Notes: generated by a model from the letters alone, not told the origin. A DNA stretch of 64,000 bases from Silene latifolia (GCF_048544455.1 NC_133537.1:2339807-2403806), one strand, 5' to 3'; numbered from the stretch's first letter, positions 11,605 through 23,797 are shown. A program made the numbers and translations.

Positions 11605-12074
11605 ATACAAAAATGCAAACGCTTGTTTCTCTTTTCCTCCCAAGCGCCCCCGTGGGCCCCCGCTGTCCACAACATGTAACTAGATCATTAGACTACTACA
11701 TAAAATGTTATTTACTTATTTAGTAACTAATTAGAGGAGTCTAATTAGGGGTCTAGAATTTTCATGTGGTATCAGAGCTCAGTTGTTACATGCATGTTCA
11801 TTTTAAGCGATTTCATCAAATTATGTGATAACTTGGTGAGACGGAAAAATATGTGAGAAAATGAATTTTCATTTGCATGTAAGTAATCCGACCTTAAAAT
11901 GTTTATGGTCAAATTTGGTAATTTATGGAATTTTATTGCTAATTATTATATAATATTTCGACTAAAAAACGAGATCATATTATACGTGTAGTGTTGTACT
12001 TATAGAGTTATATTGAATGCAATAATATATTGATGAAATTTCTCAGTATCGACTTGTGAGTTGGCGGTTAACTT
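11605..12074 (+). mobile_element. Copia-type LTR end with iMet primer-binding site
   Basis: TGGTATCAGAGC (11767-11778) matches the complement of the initiator tRNA-Met 3' end used as primer by many Copia elements. It lies two bases after a CA that could end an LTR. Neither the start of that LTR nor any coding region was found. This is a fragment, possibly abutting the older LTR on the left. Confidence 0.4.
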
Positions 12075-12092
12075 AAAATAAAATGACTCAAC

Positions 12093-13014
12093 ACAATTAA
12101 AAATAAAAACAAACCTCTCTCTAAAAAACCTCCAACCTCTCTCTAAAAAAAACCCTAACTTCCTTGCTTTGTTACTGCCGCCTTCCCCTTCCTCCCCACG
12201 CCTCTCCGCCCTGCCTGCCTTTTCGCCGGAGATGTGGCCTCTCCTTGGTCTATCTCCGCGATCTGTTCATCCTCCGTTTCCCGCTGTTGATGGTTTCTTC
12301 CCGGATCTGATGGTCATCCCGGTTCGCCATCATCGGTCCCGATTGCTTTTGGGTCCTTGGTGGTTTGTGCTTGGCCTGGTTTGTCTCTGGGGTTTTGTCC
12401 TCTTTGGGTAGCGTGGGTAGATCGTGGTCCTCTGACCGTGTTTTGCTTTTCACGGAGTGTGTTTTGCGGGTTTGTGGTGGACGTGGTGATGGTGGTCGGT
12501 TGTTTGAAGGCGGTGGTTTTTCGATCTTTATATTATGTTATTTTCTTTTTGTTTTATTTCGTTTAGTCTTTTTATGTTGTTGTTTGTTAGTTTTTCTTTC
12601 CGATTCATTTGTCCTCTCCGGATGTGAGAGTCTTGTCCCCATCTTTTGGTGGGTTTTGTCACTCTTTTGGAGAGTTTGCAGATCCCTATTTGCTCAAGCG
12701 ATGCGGAAGATCATTGCTATATCCGACGCGTTATATGGTTTTACAAATTTGTCCGATTGTTGGTTACAATCCTTTGGGTCGATGAACTCCTGTCTCGTCA
12801 AAACATTAGAAGATTCGAAGAACCTCTTGTGCAAGCCCGTATGAGGCGATTTTTTAGAGGATGTGCAGAAGCGTCTCATGTGCCCATCAAATTTAGAGAT
12901 CTTGTTTTGATCGAGATTGTAGTTTATTTGGTTTTAATTGATTTGCTTCCGGTTAATCTTGACATATGTTGTATGACTTATTATTATGAATGAAATGATT
13001 TTCCACCTCAAAAA
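12093..13014 (+). mobile_element. Retroposed LINE-derived insertion with 18-bp target duplication
   Basis: A 922-base insertion ends in an A-run and is flanked by direct copies of AAAATAAAATGACTCAAC (12075-12092 and 13015-13032), the outcome of target-primed reverse transcription. The 5' third is rich in CT and GC (AACCCTAACTTCC, CGCCGG), like the 5' leader of plant L1-type LINEs; the 3' part is an AT-rich tail. No reverse transcriptase is present. It may be an internally deleted LINE or a large SINE-like derivative. It could also be a retrocopy of a host transcript, which cannot be excluded by eye. Overlapping open frames at 12169-12993 have no recognisable domain. Confidence 0.7.
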
Positions 13015-13046
13015 AAAATAAAATGACTCAACCCTATTTTATATCA

Positions 13047-13250
13047 ATTGGTCTCCCTTGTGACGGGTTACCATTTGTGGCGGATATTTTGTGAGATAAA
13101 ATGATAACAAAATGGGTTAGTGGAGAAAGGGGACCACATGAATAGTGTTGCAGAGAGAGAAAAAGTGGGTATTTTGTGAGGTAAAATGGTATCCGTCACT
13201 CAAGAGTGACGGATATGTACTGTCACAAACAAGATTTTGTGATTTTATAT
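13047..13250. mobile_element. MITE of the GACGG family
   Basis: It opens TGGTCTCCCTTGTGACGGGT and closes with an inverted GTGACGGATAT...ACAAGATTTTGTG motif. It shares the skeleton (GACGG start, ACAAAATGG, GTGGGTATTTTGTGAGG, terminal ATCCGTCAC) with copies at 28205-28363, 46328-46520 and 46543-46735. Superfamily not determined. Confidence 0.5.
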
Positions 13251-14003
13251 CATATCAAGTTCCGCAATAATGTTAAAAATCGACGGCGGACACATACTCG
13301 CCATGTTATACAATTGTACTCATTTTTTGGATTGTCATGTATTCATGCTAAAATTGTTGTAGACTTGTAGTTTATCTCAGTTTCCCATGCATAATATGAT
13401 TAGGTTATGTAACGTCAATTTGTACTATTTGCAAGAGGAACCACTTTTATTCCTACACGGCTGCTACAGCATATACGATCGAATATCATTAATTTTACAG
13501 TACATTAATATAAGAGGGAAGTTAATGAAGTGTAATAATTTCACTGCAATACAGAATTTCTATCATTGAAATTTTAGGTAAATCCCAAGCCTGACAAAAT
13601 AAATGTGTTGATTTAAGAATATACATTTCAAATCACAACCATATTCATTAATTTTCCAATTACTCGTAAACAATAAAACACATCCAATTCGCAACGATAA
13701 TTCTACTTTCTTGTGATAACTTTCTTAAAAATCCATACTCCCTCCATCCTAATCATTTGCTTACCTATTTTATTTTAGAGTATCTTATTCATTTGTTTAT
13801 CGTTCTATTTTGATAACTTTCTTAAAAATCTCTAACACCGTTCTTAGCATCAACCCCTGCCCCCCATCTCTATTGTTTTCCACTGCTTCTGAGTCGACAC
13901 CATACAAAATGAGAATTATTCCTTTATCTCAAAATGTTTATCCAAGAATCTTACCGGTATTATAAACATGACATTTATAACATCACAAATTCTCATTATA
14001 GAC
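13251..14003. other. Intergenic sequence with half a Stowaway end
   Basis: A lone CTCCCTCCATCCTAATCATT end lies at about 13739-13765, without a clear partner. The last bases (ATTCTCATTATAGACGGGGG) belong to a GACGG-family MITE split by the hAT element that follows. No gene was recognised. Confidence 0.5.
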
Positions 14004-14011
14004 GGGGGATA

Positions 14012-14937
14012 CAGTGGCGGATCTTCAAGCATTTTCTAAGGGGGCCAAAAAAATTTCGTTAATAGTTTTACAATCTGAATTGCAAGGATTATACGAAAGG
14101 CAAAGCGACTAAAAGCCTAACAGTTACAGTATTTTGCTAGTAGTCCTTAAAACGTCTTTTGCCAAAATATAACCTACAAAAGTAATCGCTAAAAATATTT
14201 TTATAAGCTATTATTTGGACAAATAACTTTCGTCAGACCAGTATATAACGATAAGATCGTTTCATCATAGACTAAACCCGATAATTAATCTTAAATTACT
14301 CATTTTTTTATGAAACATTCCATTTTCAAGTAAATATAGTGCACCAAGTTATCGTAAACTTCAATCAATGATAACCTTGATAATAAGTTGTAAGGTACAT
14401 TAAGTGTATTTAAGATTTTTTTTTTCTGTATATATTTCGTAAACACTAAAGTTTGGAAGAGACAGTGTTTCAATAAGTTATTGATTTAGGATAAAGATAA
14501 AATAATTTACTAAATAAATAATGACATTCAAAGTAGGTCTTCGGTCTTCCAACCCAATTAATAAAAAAAAAGTTGTACCAATTACACTACTACCCTGCTC
14601 ATTATTTTTTTTTTTGGTCGGAACTACCCTGCTCATTATTAGTGTAGTAATGTGGTGTACCAAGAAGCATTAAAGTTAAATAAGAATTCTATGGAGTAAT
14701 TCATTGCATTGGTAATTTGATGGGCTAAGGAAATTTATTGGGTTAACAAATCCTCGTGTCATTGGGCTAAGGAAATTTATTAGTCTTCTTTTAATTTTTA
14801 ATTTTTTCTGAAAAACTCAGCTGGGGCCAGCATCAATCTACAAGCCCAAAACAATTATCCTTCCCTTAATTGAACGGGCTAGAGCTTTGGGCCAAGGGGG
14901 CCTGGCCCCTGCGCAGGACACCTATGATCCGCCACTG
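14012..14937. mobile_element. hAT-type element with perfect 8-bp target duplication
   Basis: The 926-base element begins CAGTGGCGGATC and ends GATCCGCCACTG. GGGGGATA is duplicated exactly on both sides (14004-14011 and 14938-14945). Eight-base duplications and CAGNG termini mark the hAT superfamily. No transposase frame is visible. The target duplication lies within a GACGG-family MITE, so the hAT landed in an older MITE. Confidence 0.85.
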
Positions 14938-14945
14938 GGGGGATA

Positions 14946-15937
14946 TCCGTCAATAGCTATATGATACGAAAATTTACCCGAATTTTCGAAAGAAGCGGAA
15001 GCAATAACAATAACAATGCAGATACGAAATAACGAGAGCACAAAGACAATAAAACAATAACAATAATGTGAATAAGAACGAACAAAAAGGGGATATTTGC
15101 TCAAAACAGACCTATGCTTTAAACAATGGTGACCGATGTAGCAAAGCGCGTGCTAGTCGATCTAGTTTAAGCCTGAAAACGCGTCAGACAGAAACCGTTT
15201 TGGAACGAACGCGTCGAACCGGAGGCACAATTGCACGCATCAACAAGCTTCAGTTTTAATATCAATGTTCAACGTGGAAATAAGAGCAAATTACAAGCCT
15301 TATATAGCTAGGCTTACGGAAACCGTCTAAAGACCTAAAAACACACGCCTAAATTAATACTAGGAAATAAAACACACTTTTCTAAAACTAATAGGACTGA
15401 CTTATTATCCTTATTTGTGTAAACTGAATTTAGGAAATAAATAATAAGAAACTTAGGAAATAAATAAGTAAATAAATAAGATGACGATAATCCATTTCCG
15501 ATCTTGAATATCGTTTCCATGGGCTGCGTTGTTCTTAGCTAGACTTGAACACAAACTCGTCATCCTTATTTGAGCTATCCATCTTCATATCAGGAACCCA
15601 TTGAATTTCTTTCTTCACTATTATGTGTCCCACCAAATTAGTGGGAGACGTCTCTCATAAGACCTACTGCGTAAAAAACATTCAAAACAGGTCAAATAAC
15701 ACATGTAAAACCGCCTTAGACGGAAAATATTTATAGGGTGGCAACCATTTGCCAGCAAAAACCAGTGAGAAGTACAGAAAATCCAAAATCATTGTGTGCT
15801 GAACTGCTGATTACAAGGGGTTCCTCCCCCTAAACCTCAACTCCAGCAAAACTCCAAAACATAACTTCAAAACAAAATTTTCAAAATAATTTTAATTCAC
15901 AATAAAGATTAGGTAAAAATCAATTAGAATTTAAGAT
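14946..15937 (-). other. Intergenic sequence, probable LTR-type repeat remnant
   Basis: The right half of the interrupted MITE is followed by sequence that on the minus strand has a TATATAAGG box (about 15296-15304) and leader-like texture, suggesting a worn LTR. Near 15541-15655 the minus strand holds about 39 open codons (including VGHIIVKKEIQWVPDMK) ending in TAG; whether this is real coding sequence is unknown. The promoter of the CYSTM gene lies at the right edge. Confidence 0.35.
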
Positions 15938-18107
15938 ATGAGCTACCAAGGAATTCCTCATGATTCATATCCTCCTCCTGGTAATTAATTCCTCATTTGT
16001 TTTTTATCATTTTTCTGCAATTTTTTCACTTGGGTTTGAATGTTTGTAGCTTTTGTTAATAATTTTATTAGGGTTTCGCATATTGTTTGATTTTGATACT
16101 TTCTAAATGTGAATTTGTGATGAATTTGAATTGGGTATTTCAAAATTGAATGAAAGCTCAGAACTTGGTTGGAATTGGTCAGTGATCGTATCAATTCAAT
16201 TTTCCTGTATAGGATTGATTGAAATTTGATAACTTTTAGAGGCTTGTAATTTGGTCAGTGATTTATTAGGTTAATGATTGTTGTACATTTGTCGATACAA
16301 CGAATTATTTGTTTATCTTTGATTAAAATACCCTCACAAGTCACAAAGAATTAAAAAGGTAAACAAATGATTGGGACGGAATGAAACCCTAAACCCTATG
16401 TCAATTTTAGACCTCTGAGTTGAAATTTGATCAGTGAAGCTAATATCAGGATATGTTTATAATTGTCTCTCTTGTTATATTGATGATTAGGGTATGGGAC
16501 CCAATACCCACCACCTACAGCACCACCTCCACCAGGATACCCACTAGGAGCACCTCCACCGCCACCACCACCCGGATACCCACTAGGAGCACCACCTCCA
16601 CCTGGATTCCAGGGGTACCCTCCACCGCCTCCTCATGGGTACGGACCACCACAATACCAGCATCAGCAGAGAGCAGGTGGTTATCAGGGTTACTTCAATG
16701 ATGGGTACCCTCCGCCTCAGCAGCCTCAGGCCTATCCTCCTACCCAGGTGTACCACTGTGATCATTATCATAATCATCATGAGGATGGTTGTCTCTCCTT
16801 CTTGAAGGGATGGTATGTTAACTGCATCCTCTTTTATGTGATGCAGATTTTATTACTAGTCATCCGAAAATAGCCTTTGTGTGTTGTTTACATAGAAATA
16901 AACTATCTACATTTGACACCCCTTAACCTACAATTTACGGATCCCTTGAGGCGGTAATGTTATTGTACTAGTATAATGCCTCACATTGCGTGTCTCGATT
17001 GTGTTCAATGCTGCAAAATGCGGTGTTTTAAATGTCCTGTTCAGTAATTTCTATCTTATGTCATTGTTAGGCTAGTTTTTTCGCATATATTGGTATAGAT
17101 TGTAATGTGGCATTGTGTCATTACTGATTATGAAATTACGGAGTACTTGTTAATTGGTTAATGGTTTTTGACGATTCCATTGTGCCTTTACATCCTTAGG
17201 GTGCTCTGTGGTTATTTTCTGCTCATTGTTCTATAATTTCTTATGCTTGTTACTATAGAATCTAGCGTGCTTGTGTCCATACTTACTCTAGGGTTTCTAA
17301 TGCCATGGCTTCTTATACGAGTAGATGTGTTGTACCAACAAAGCTACAGTCTGTCCGTTAAGCGTAACATTATTGGGTTTACTTATAAATTGTTCACAAG
17401 GAAGGTTCTCCATCATAGAGGATATTCATGTTTTGGTAGAAACCATTCTATAGGAGATGCTTTTCGTTATTACAGTCCTCATTTGCGTTGGAGACGGAAA
17501 TCTTTTCATCATACAACTTCTGTCGTATAGTGTCAAGTAGTCATTCAAGTTTTCTTATTGCCACCTGATTCGCTTATTTATGACAGTTTTGCAGTCATAG
17601 AAAATGGGTGCAGACCTATGTTACTCCGACTCTTCTAATTTCCTCGCGTACCCGTGTCTGACACTCGGACATGGGTATGACCCTTGGACACCTCATTTTA
17701 GACCAAAATATGCTGAACTCTTTGTTGTTGCTTTCTGACCCCAACTGTTTTTGGAACTAGACTTTGTTGTTGTTGCTCCTTCCCCAGACAAAGTCCTGAT
17801 ACAACTTGCGTTACGATGGCTGAACTTAACTGCCACCTATTTGTACTTTGTATTTAGCAAGTCTCGGAATAGATCATTTCACAGTATGATGATCATGATA
17901 GCAGAATAACGCTCAATATGAGTACTATTTTAATGAACATGGGTAGTTAAAATCGTCTCACTGTGAAACATCCCTGAATGTCGCAAGTGTGTGAGCAAGA
18001 ATGAAACCAGATAATGCTACTAGATTTCATTTTCTCAATCTGGGATGTTTTTGTGCAGCTTTGCCGCTTTGTGTTGCTGCTTTATGCTGGAAGAATGCTG
18101 CTTGTAG
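15938..18107 (+). CDS. Proline-rich CYSTM (cysteine-rich transmembrane) protein
   Basis: Three exons, 15938-15980, 16491-16812 and 18059-18107, join in phase (414 bases, 137 residues) with GT-AG introns. The product starts MSYQGIPHDSYPPP, runs through a Gly/Pro/Tyr-rich region with GYPLGAPPPPP repeats and a His-rich spacer (HCDHYHNHHEDG), and ends in the CYSTM module GCLSFLKGCFAALCCCFMLE plus ECCL. CYSTM proteins are small tail-anchored membrane proteins linked to stress tolerance and metal handling; plant members include WINDHOSE and PCC1. The cysteine cluster is split across the second intron (1.25 kb), so exon 3 would be missed without splicing. Exon 3 was chosen because its frame yields the invariant LCCC core and an immediate stop. 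Its 3' end faces FUS3, 655 bases away. Confidence 0.88.
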
Positions 18108-18762
18108 TCACTGCAGAGCTGAAGTCATGCCCTTGGTTCTCGCCCATGCGCCATTTCTCCTCCGTCTTCCTTCTGTTGTATCATAAATTTTTACTCCCTC
18201 ATATTTCAAGTACAGGAAGTTGAAAGTTCCGATACTGTATTATTGTCCGCGTTTCCATTGGAATACACGTGATCAGTTTCACCGCATACTTGAAATTTTT
18301 ATCGTTATTTTTTCTTTGTAAATGATATTGTTGGTAATGTATAGATCTATATTTTTCAAACATGTAGTTAAGTGATTTTGGGTGGTGCCCTCGGATTGAT
18401 AGAGGGCGAGTCAGCCAGGGCCAGCATTTTCACCTTCGATAATTTGAAATAAAGCACTAGTAAAGTTGCAAATAGCCATATCAAATTTTACAGTTACAGT
18501 AAAATTAACCAAATTGATTTGACATGGAATTCTCATGACAAAAAAAAACACTTGGAAGTTTAAACTTTAGATAAGCACCCCTTCCCCTTTTCTATTTATC
18601 CCGATTACGAAGTATTATTTATTCTAACATTTTCAACAAAATAAAGGCCATAAACTATGTTTTACCTAGCAGAAGGTAAGTTAGTTTTACCAGGCAAACC
18701 AAAGATAACCTGAGCCACATTCCACAAAAGGCTCATAATAGTTTTTTTTTTACCACCAGGCT
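18108..18762. other. Convergent intergenic space between the CYSTM gene and FUS3
   Basis: It holds the 3' untranslated regions of both genes. No element recognised. Confidence 0.6.
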
Positions 18763-21700
18763 TCAATAGAAGTCATCAAGGGACAAATTATCAACGGATC
18801 CGAAATTCTCGATCCCGTGTCCGATCCCTGAGCAATAGTTGGACATGGACCCACCAAAGAAATCGAAAGGAGAGTCACCGGATATGCTGGTGGTTTCATA
18901 AACAAAAGACATGCAAGCGTTGTTGTTTTTGTTGTCCTCTACGGTTCCCGGGTCACTCCAACTTAACTGATTGTATCGGTTAATCTCGAGATCTTGCATC
19001 TGAATATAGTCACTGACTGTGTTTGCAGTAAAGTCAGTGTACATTTCTTGTTCTGAAGACTTCCTAGCTAGAATGACCTGCATAATTAGTTATTAATGTC
19101 AAAAATCGCAATGCTAGTACAAGACGGAGATGATTAGACGAGTTCACGGTATCAGTAATATTACATAGTTCAGGTTTATGAAATCTTGATAGACCATTAT
19201 GAAGTCTCCCATCTCCAAGCGATGTGCACTAACGAAGTCCCCTGTCCCAAAATATTTAACAAGCCAAGAGAAATGAAGCAAATCATCGACAGAAGAGATA
19301 CTTCGATAGGTGGAGATATACAGTGGCGGAGCCAGGATTTTAAGCCAGCGGGGGCGAAAGTGATATTATAAGGGGGCTTCGAAAAAATTCGAAAATTTTA
19401 ACTAAAAATTTCGAAATTTTCAAACGCCAGCGGGGGCGACCGCCCCTGCTAGCCCCCCCTCGCTCCACCACTGTGGATATATGATTTAATCATTCGTCTC
19501 CTTACCGGTGTTCTCGAGAACGTACATCCGGCTGTTGTTATTAGGCCAAAACCTGTAATAGGGATATTTAATCAGAATGAAACCATATAAGTACAAGAAC
19601 CATTTCGGACATAGCATAATAACAACACTACTCCAGCGCCTCAATCCCTCAAAGGCTCATTGCCTACGAGTCTATGACGACTTAGGGGGTTGAATTTATA
19701 ATACAATTCATGACATTTTAACCGGAAATTTGCCATATTTCTCCTCGGTGCAAAAATGGCAAAGAGCTAGGTCCGTCCTTAATTAGAATTAAAAGGGTAT
19801 TTCTTCTACCCTTGTGTTGTTGAGAAATCGAGCATTTATGCCAAATTGTACTGCATATTAACCAATATACTTCGCAATTAATTTCCTTACAAAAGCTAAG
19901 TAGAATTCATTAGACATGTACTAAATCGGCAGCAAGGTGTATAGCTAGCTACCTGTACTTGAAGGTCCACACATGGATCCCATCCATATCATCCATGTTG
20001 ATAAAAATACCCTCCTTCGTCTCGAGGGGAGGCATGTGTGTTTCAGCTGCTTTCTGAATTTCAAACAAACCGTTTGGGTTACAACCATCTTTTTAAAACA
20101 TATATATGTCCGTAATGAGCATATACCTATCGGTATAGGCCTTAAGGATCGAGGATACTTGAGCGATGAATGTTTTGGAAGATTACCTTAGGAAGTACCA
20201 TCCTTCTTAGGGAACTGACATCGCTATTCTGGAGCTGCTTTTGGAACAAAAATCTCAGCCTCCTCGGATCAATGACCTGAAACTTACAATGAACGAGATT
20301 CCAAGTTAATAACCAACCGATCATGATAATTAAAAAGGCATAAAACTCGAGCATTTGTCTATCGCCATTATTCCTAATTAAGCGCTTGTCAAGTTAGATC
20401 CGCTAATAGGTGGTGTGTATTGTGATCTTTCTGATGACGAAGAGATTGTGTGATGAACTTTTTCAAATTCGCGTGTAAATTAATGAACACGACGACAAAT
20501 GCAATTAATATACGTCTATACGATACTTCAACTTCATATAAGAAGTTTTCGCAGTGCTGCGTTCATTTTTTTATATTAGTATCGATATTTTGTCAGAGTC
20601 GCTAATTTTATCATCGTGTTGTCAATGCGTGTCGTTTAGCGTAACAAAACACTAATATTTCTAGTTAAGGATCATACAACAGACTACTACGTGATACGTT
20701 CCATGATTAGCCATCAACCTACACAAGCTTGAATCCAAGTTTAGGATTCGATTGTAGGACCCATCTAGAATCGACTCATTTTCTTTGGCGCAATCTTTGT
20801 TACATAAATAACGAAGGACACCATTACATCACAAAGTGTGATCGTATCAATGATCATAATAGCTCGTTTGTTCTATAACCGATCCTAGTTCTCAAGATGT
20901 TTTTCGTGCCAAATTTTGATTTAAAATTAAATTGTTTTATTATTTATGAAAAATCCACTTTTTCTTATATATTGCTTTATTTATTTATTTATTTATCGAC
21001 AAGAAAACTGATTTAGAATTTATCATCTTTATCTTTTTTGTCCCTAGCAAATTCGTATATGACACCTCATATATTTTTATTTCTTGCAAAAAAAAATCGT
21101 GTTATGAAGTACAAAAACCCTTAAAGCTGTATTTAAGAACCTAAAAGAGGAAATAAACTCTTAATATATGCATTAATTGCATTGGTTAATGTGGAATTTA
21201 GTTAGAGCAATACTAATAGAAGAACTTTATATTAAGTTCTTATGTCATATCATATTTTATTAGTTCCACTATGTAAGAACTTTTACCCAAAATAGATGAC
21301 ATTTGTATAATGTTCCTAAATAAAAACTAAAAAATAAGTAATTGGTCTTCCACATTTTTCAAAGTATGCTTATTGGTTATCAAATTCACATGTATGAACA
21401 ACTAAGTTCTTATTTTGGAACTCAATCATTAAAATTAAGAACAATCTTTTACCTGCAATAGAAGAACTTTTTATTTTTGGTTTTTAGTGATTACTCCAAC
21501 ACTAAGAACTACTATTATTAATACCAAATTTAGAAGGTATTTAATACTTAAATACAATCCCAAGAGTTATATTTATCATTTCCCTTTATAAATTACGGAC
21601 TACAATTTATTTAATGAATAATATGATAGACCTTACAAAAGAAAATTATAAAAATTTCAAAGTTGAAGTAGAAAAGAAAGTCATGGACATTGGACAGTTA

Positions 21701-23056
21701 GAGTAAACAGTCAATGCTGAACTATGAGCTAAGCAATAGGCACTACCAAACACACCTTACCGTCTAAGGGTCAACGTCACTTTTCTACACACTATTCCTT
21801 TTTTATTACGTCAATAAATATACATTTAAATCAAAGGGGGAAAAAAACTGAACAACAAACTCGCAAATTTATGGTACAATGTAACTAGATCCTTTCCTTA
21901 TCGATTAGTTTATTAATATCCGGCGACACGATATAAACACTACAACTCTACGACTCTCCAGTAATCGTTAAAATCTCAATCATTTGTTTATCTATTCTAT
22001 TCCGTGTCTAAGATTCTAAAGTTGTTTCTCTACCTTTCAATGTAAAGCGACAACAATCCTCGTGAATAACAATATATATACATTTGTTCTAATGATTTAT
22101 TTACCTTTTTTGGTTCATTACATGGGGTATTAATCAAAGATAAACAATCAATTTATGATCAAATTTGTTTAATTAACCTTTCAATACAATCAAAATGGAT
22201 AACAAATCAAAAAGCAAAAAATCATAGAACAAAATCATCTAACTAATGATCAAATCCAATTAAATCACATCTAATTAACTAATCTTGCTAATGATTAGAA
22301 CTTGTACCTCATTTTTTTTACTTGGATAACATAAATAAAGAAAATAAAAGATCTAAACAAGAAAAGTTCAATTAATTTTCTCTTAATTAAATCTATTTCT
22401 ACATTAATTATCTAGTCAAAAAGTACTAATTAAGACATAGATAATTTCCAATAAAAATGTCTCTTCTCACCAAACACCATCCCAAAAGAAGTACTAAATC
22501 CAACTCACACCCAAATCCATAAATTCCTAAAATGGAATGAATACCAACTTTTTTTACTAATTTAATTTTTTTTCCTTGAAAAGAAAATTCCTAACGGCTA
22601 GAAAAGTCCCAAGTCCCAACACCTTAAACGTGATCTATCTATCACACACAACACAACTAGTACTACTCACCATGTCAAACTAAAATCACCCAAACCGAAC
22701 CGGTTCTGATTTTCCGCAAGCCGTTTTGGCTCTGGCGGACCTTGATTTAATATAAACTCGAAACAATTTCTGAAAAATTAATTTAAAATGAAATAGTTAA
22801 AATGTGTAAGGAGGCTTACACGTGCGGGAAGAGAAAGAGGAGTCGGCACGTGCGAGAGAGGAGATGAAAATGGCAAGAGATTAGCAGTAGATGATCTTCT
22901 TTGTCTAGCCATACTCCTTTTTTTCCTTTGTATCTTATGTTCACCAAATGAACAACCCAGTAACACGGCCCGACTCGCCCGATTCGTCTCGCTTCGGGTC
23001 CCGCTTCCTCCTATCTTCCCCTGCTGCCCGCTCATTTCCTCCTTCACCATCATCAT
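18763..23056 (-). CDS. FUSCA3 B3-domain embryo regulator
   Basis: Six exons on the minus strand, in transcript order 23056-22820, 20276-20187, 20053-19953, 19552-19506, 19241-19165 and 19077-18763, join in phase to 867 bases (288 residues). The N-terminus has KKRSMARQRRSS and SHVPTPLSLPAR, as in Arabidopsis FUS3. The B3 DNA-binding domain (about 88-187) includes FLFQKQLQNSDVSSLRRMVL, WTFKYRFWPNNNSRMYVLEN and GDFIMVYQD. The C-terminal exon ends FGSVDNLSLDDFY, diagnostic of FUS3 against LEC2 and ABI3. FUS3 acts in the nucleus in seed maturation, binding RY elements, and antagonises gibberellin. The first intron is 2.5 kb. A hAT MITE occupies most of the 264-base fourth intron. The start is the first of three Mets. 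Substitutions such as KEGIFIN for the usual KEGIPIR lie in the B3 core but no key residue is lost. Confidence 0.96.
19321..19473. mobile_element. hAT MITE inside FUS3 intron 4
   Basis: A 153-base element with ends CAGTGGCGGAGCC and GCTCCACCACTG. The flanks GAGATATA and TGGATATA are an 8-bp duplication with two differences. It makes up over half of the 264-base intron and ends 32 bases from the splice donor of exon 4. It resembles, at the termini only, the larger hAT at 14012-14937. The interior has AAATTTTCGAA palindromes. Confidence 0.8.
20277..22819 (-). other. FUS3 intron 1
   Basis: A 2.5-kb intron with donor CGT|GTAAGC and acceptor TTTCAG|GTC. It is AT-rich. A worn MITE with AGAAGAACTTT / AAGTTCTT inverted words lies at about 21205-21515. 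No other gene was seen. Confidence 0.7.
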
Positions 23057-23258
23057 TTTTCTTTTTTTTTTCTTTTTTTAGAGAGAGAAAAAAAGGGTTA
23101 GAGAGAGAAGGAAAGAGATTAGACGAGTGACAGAGTAGAACACTGAAAAATGTGGAGGTTACAAAGTGAGTAAAAGATTGAGTGCTAAAAATAGCAATGT
23201 CCTATAATAAAAAGGAAAATCAGATAATAATAATAACAATAATAATAATAATACGGTA

Positions 23259-23323
23259 CTTCTTCCGTCCCGTTCATTTGTTTCACATTTTTATACGTGA
23301 ATAAATGATCGGAACAGAGGGAG
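23259..23323. mobile_element. Minimal Stowaway MITE
   Basis: About 65 bases, CTTCTTCCGTCCCGTTCATT to GATCGGAACAGAGGGAG, preceded by TA. The ends are the standard Stowaway terminus and almost nothing lies between them. It sits 200 bases upstream of the FUS3 start codon, next to an (AAT)n run. Confidence 0.65.
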
Positions 23324-23412
23324 TGACTTTTTGGGTTAGATTTTGAAATGGGGGGATTGTAGAGAAATAATGTAATAATGGTGCGTAATTCAGAGAGAAG
23401 AGTGACAGTTGT

Positions 23413-23458
23413 TGCATGGCACTAAAGTTCTGGGGAGAAGGATGACATTTGTTGCATG
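23413..23458. promoter_or_regulatory. Two RY cores upstream of FUS3
   Basis: TGCATG (the RY core CATGCA on the FUS3 strand) occurs at 23413-23418 and 23453-23458, about 360-400 bases before the ATG. Each is embedded in a near-identical block, TGACA(G/T)TTGTTGCATG, spaced exactly 40 bases apart. RY elements are bound by the B3 factors LEC2, ABI3 and FUS3, so auto- or cross-regulation is expected from the family. Seen: the duplicated blocks. Inferred: function. Confidence 0.55.
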
Positions 23459-23797
23459 ACTGTTGATCATCAACCTTGTGATGTTTCCCAGTAATAAAAG
23501 TTTAATCTTATTATTACATTACTTACTGACTTAAAACAATAACTCCCACTTTTTTTTTAACTTTTTCTAGTGTTGTTATATCATTTTAATTGTTGGGAAT
23601 CAAGTTAAAGATTTGTTGGTATTGGATTATTGTTCTTGGGTTTTGATACTTCTTTTTTTGGTGTAAGGAGGAGTGTTAAGTGTGTGTGTGTGTATAGAGA
23701 GTGATGAACGTATAGTGAGTACGAATACTTGTGGCCTTGTGGGGGGTTATTTCTTTGCATTGACATGTCCTGAGTATCTAGTAGCCTAGTAGGGTTG

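Noticed and set aside
11541-11723. Short open frame across the LTR/primer-site region
   Set aside because: Lies in retroelement non-coding sequence.
12169-12993. Several overlapping open frames up to 159 codons
   Set aside because: They lie inside the retroinserted LINE-derived unit, in all frames, without any known motif; GC-rich leader sequence explains the openness.
16453-16701. Open frame of Ser/Thr/Pro-rich sequence over CYSTM exon 2
   Set aside because: Wrong frame; the exon reads GYPLGAPPPPP-type protein in phase with exons 1 and 3.
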